Shown here piece after piece: positions 61,300 to 64,000 of a stretch of 64,000 bases of DNA; position 1 is the stretch's first letter, and every line of letters starts with the position of its first letter. The notes below the pieces were generated by a model that worked only from the letters and a program-made list of their open reading frames with translations, made no database searches and was not told the DNA's origin. The stretch is from contig NC_088780.1 in NCBI RefSeq assembly GCF_958450345.1, positions 160,748,726 through 160,812,725 on the forward strand, given 5' to 3'. This DNA is from Calliphora vicina. Taxonomy: Eukaryota > Arthropoda > Insecta > Diptera > Calliphoridae. A program made the position numbers and the translations under genes.

Positions 61300-61800
61300 T
61301 AATTACTTTTTGAACTTTCTATAATAATGAACATAGAGTTTCCAAAAAACCGAAGAATTTCAAAACCCCTGTTTCGGTTTTAAAAAATTTAAAACCGATC
61401 GCTTTCGGTTTTGTGATAACTTATTAAATATTAAGTCTTATAGAAACAAAATTAGTTGATAATATAGGAAATACTATACAAATTTAAAATTCAAACTTGA
61501 CGGGTTATGGTTTAGTGAATGCAAATTCAAAAGTGATAATCAATGGTACTATTTCATTATTGCAATGGTACTTTTTGAATATTTTAATAAACCTAAAAAT
61601 TTAAAATTAGGCACACATAATTCTGAATTAATTTGAATTCACAAAAGGTGACTTTAGTGGTAAGTTTCTTTTGCATTTTCTATAATAATGAACCCAGAAA
61701 TATGAAATTAGACATTTACAATTAGATACACAATGGGAGACTTAGTGGTACTATTTCTTTCTTCTAATTGGGGTGGCGAAGCGCACCGGGTCAGCTAGTA
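61300..61800 (-). repeat. Insect dispersed repeat with the gacccggtgcgcttcgcc end, inverted
   Basis: gaagcgcaccgggtcagcta near 61780 is the complement of the tagctgacccggtgcgcttc end type seen at 31860. Two tctataataatgaac words (61318 and 61678) suggest internal repetition. The left limit is uncertain. Confidence 0.4.
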
Positions 61801-61847
61801 GCTGATAAAGCAGTACTTTGGATGAAGAAACCAAATTTTCGTAACAC

Positions 61848-61936
61848 CTGCTAAAAATTTGTAGCAACTGGAAAATTTCGAATCATTCGATCGGGAACAA
61901 ACTCGGTTGCTACAACGAATCTGCTTTCTCTGTTAA
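61848..61936. mobile_element. Right-arm fragment of the 46.2-kb foldback MITE
   Basis: cgaatcattcgatcgggaac, aaactcggttgctacaacga and atctgctttctctgt match the right arm of 46188-46436. Confidence 0.75.
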
Positions 61937-63240
61937 GAAGAATAAATTGTGCTTTCTTTTTAATTAAAATTTTGCTTAAATTTTGAAACACCCTTAATCT
62001 TTACAATACAAAAATAATTCCATGGTTTCCATTTACTTGTACACCCACTGTATACATATTTACATTGATGTATTGCGTGCGAAGACGTTTGTATTAGTTG
62101 TAACATCCCAGGGAAATAAAGCATAATAAGAAAATATAAATAAACAAGCGTAGCATAAATCTGTGGTGATGTTTATTACGACAAGGACATTATTTTCATT
62201 TTGTTGTTGGTTTTTTTTTTGCTGATATTTTTTTGTGTTCTGCAATAAGTACTGCTAATGCCAAATGAAAATTTGGCAAAACACTGACTCACAACCAACC
62301 ATAAAATCATACAGGTATACACTTGTAATGTATAAAAGTCTTACAACGCACAGGTTTTTCTTGCCACCATTGTGGGGCGAGTGTCGGCATGTGTAGTAAG
62401 AATGTGTGTGTTTTTGTTGTATGTTGGTAAGTGTAATTGTTTAAATGTTTTAGTGCTTAGTGTTGTATTTGGGCTTTTTCTTCCTTTAGGTTGTTTGAAA
62501 GCAAAAGGGAGCGGTACAACTAAACAAGCAAAATGAACTTTAAGCTGAAAATCTGTTAAGAAAATAAAACAAAGTAAATGACAAACAAGAAAAACTCATT
62601 AAAATTTTTTTTCAAACATGTTTCTTTGTTGGTTTTTTAGGCTGAATATATGTATATGAATGTGTGTGTGAATTCGTTTGCAAGTGAATGAATACCAAGA
62701 GCAAATCACACATAGACAGTCGCAGAAAAAAAATGAAGTTCTTTAGCTTTTTTAACTTTGTGTTTTTGTCTGTTTTTTTTACTCAGGGGATAATTATGGA
62801 AAAAACAAGTCAACCTGCTGTTTAAACAAGACTAAGTAAAAGACTTTTGGAAATAAACACACACACACACAGAATGAATGAACATGAGAAAAAAAAAATA
62901 AAGAAAAAAAGAATTACATTAAGAATAATAAATTTGACAAAGTCAAATTAAATGTGTCCTTAAAGATATGTTGTACAGGAATTTTTAATATCCTACTCAA
63001 AAGTAACACAAACAAATAGTATTTTGTAATGCTGTGTGTAAATGTTTTAGAGCAGCTGACAGATTTTAGGCTTGTTAGGCTTGACTTATGGATTTATGAA
63101 AGTTTGTAATATAAAAAATTAGCTTTACTCCTCTGATTTTAATAATATTTGATATATACATATGTACAGATTATTACAGATATGCAACAAATGAGAGTTG
63201 TCAAAAAAGTTTTCAATGGTTGTGACAACGAGTTAAAAAT
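61937..63240. other. AT-rich intron DNA
   Basis: It has an acacacac run near 62858-62870 and A-rich tracts. Nothing else is recognised. Confidence 0.5.
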
Positions 63241-63242
63241 AT

Positions 63243-63820
63243 TGTTACGTTTTAACCTTTTCAAAACGTTGGTTTATTTCCTTTCAATAAACCGGATACT
63301 TTTGATTGCAAATAAAAGCCGTTTAGTAGTTTAAAAATTGTAACAACTCTTTATTTATTCAAAATTTATTCAATGTTTTTTATACACGTTTATAAATTCT
63401 CAGAAATACAGACACAATTTATAATGTACACGAATTTACTTGAGAACACAACACACTTTAAGGCACTCAGTTGATGTTTATTCGAAAAACGTATCTGATA
63501 AACTCACTCACGACTGCAACGTCTGCCACTATTTATAACACTGCCATCTGCACACTAGATTGCTCTTTAACTGTCAAAGTTCGAATATTCTAGATCATAC
63601 GCCATCTGTGGTGTACTTTCTACAATGTTCTTTAACTGAATATTCGAATTCAAACAGCGTTGCCAACTTACGATCAATGGTCAACTGAAAGCTTTTCTTT
63701 AATAATGCCCACAGATGTGTTACAGTTTGCTATTACAGCACTGTTATTTGATAGCATTATGCTACTTTTAAATCAGCCCTTAAAATCGTTATATTTGAAT
63801 TCAAGTACAATTTCGTAACA
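63243..63820 (-). mobile_element. Solo LTR, gypsy-like, 578 bp, ATAT target duplication
   Basis: It is bounded by TGTTACG and CGTAACA and flanked by ATAT on both sides (63239-63242 and 63821-63824), a 4-bp duplication typical of gypsy-type elements. On the minus strand it has a TATAAATAG box near 63535 with an initiator-like gcagtcgtgagtgagt about 25 bases downstream, and aataaataaagagttg as polyadenylation area before the end. No internal retroelement sequence is on either side, so it is a solo LTR left by recombination. Confidence 0.8.
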
Positions 63821-63914
63821 ATATATTTGTCCCACTTTTCAATCCACAAACATTTTGACATTTTGTTTTGTTATTTTTCTATTGAAACCAGTTAATCTGC
63901 TCAAATTTCAAATT

Positions 63915-64000
63915 TCAGATAGGACCCGTTTGCTCCCATCAATTACTATAAGTACTTTAGCCCCTTAGATATTTGGTTTTGGTATCGCTTCGTCTGGTTG
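63915..64000 (-). pseudogene. Mariner transposase fragment (mellifera-like), cut by the window end
   Basis: gataggacccgtttgctccc, then ttagccccttagatatttgg and tatcgcttcgtctggttg, match the minus-strand fragment at 24840-24935 (the central part with the YYE and AKPNIHG-like words). It continues beyond the window. Confidence 0.75.

Noticed and set aside
18488..64000. Search for the next Side-family exon (second half of the third Ig domain, with a YxCxxxN motif) in the long downstream part
   Set aside because: All GC-richer islands examined are transposon relics or unexplained blocks without an Ig motif. A short exon missed by eye is possible.

Overview
The window looks like intronic DNA from a higher dipteran (fly) nuclear genome; a calyptrate fly is my best guess but is not proven. 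It is strongly AT-rich, has no bacterial-style gene density, is crowded with Tc1/mariner relics, foldback elements and solo LTRs, and the only host gene has short exons with GT/AG borders in very long introns.

The gene is on the + strand. Four exons (10439-10651, 11636-11805, 12173-12308, 18351-18487) join in frame (junction phases 1, 0, 1, and a phase-0 donor at the end). They encode about 218 residues covering the second half of one Ig domain, one whole Ig domain and the first half of a third. The sequence resembles the insect Sidestep (Side) family of Ig-superfamily adhesion proteins, axon-guidance partners of Beat proteins. Both ends of the gene lie outside the window: 1-10438 is probably intron (or upstream sequence) and 18488-64000 is probably one intron of more than 45 kb.

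The rest is a graveyard of mobile elements. 0-5 kb: two copies of dispersed repeat family A, a solo LTR and a 482-bp near-perfect palindrome. 10.6-11.6 kb: one intron holding a piggyBac-type and a Harbinger-like MITE nested inside a third foldback element. 12.8-15.9 kb: a 121-bp exact tandem duplication, a foldback, a mariner relic and a diverged 462-bp tandem duplication. 19-20.6 kb: a tRNA-like SINE candidate and an unexplained GC-richer block. 24-34.4 kb: mariner relics and a foldback nested in another foldback. 36.6-39.6 kb: a minisatellite of self-complementary ~26-bp units, split by a 603-bp TIR element. 41-53 kb: three relics of one Tc1-like transposon, one carrying a nested hAT-like insertion, plus a second mariner and an LTR with a MITE inside. 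54-61 kb: copies of families A and B, including a composite. 63.2-63.8 kb: a solo LTR with an ATAT target duplication; the window ends inside another mariner fragment.

I found no new multi-gene system. The most interesting observations are the nested insertions whose empty sites or target duplications can be read directly, the hairpin-unit minisatellite, and the shared architecture of repeat families A and B. All coordinates of repeats were read by eye and may be off by a few bases.
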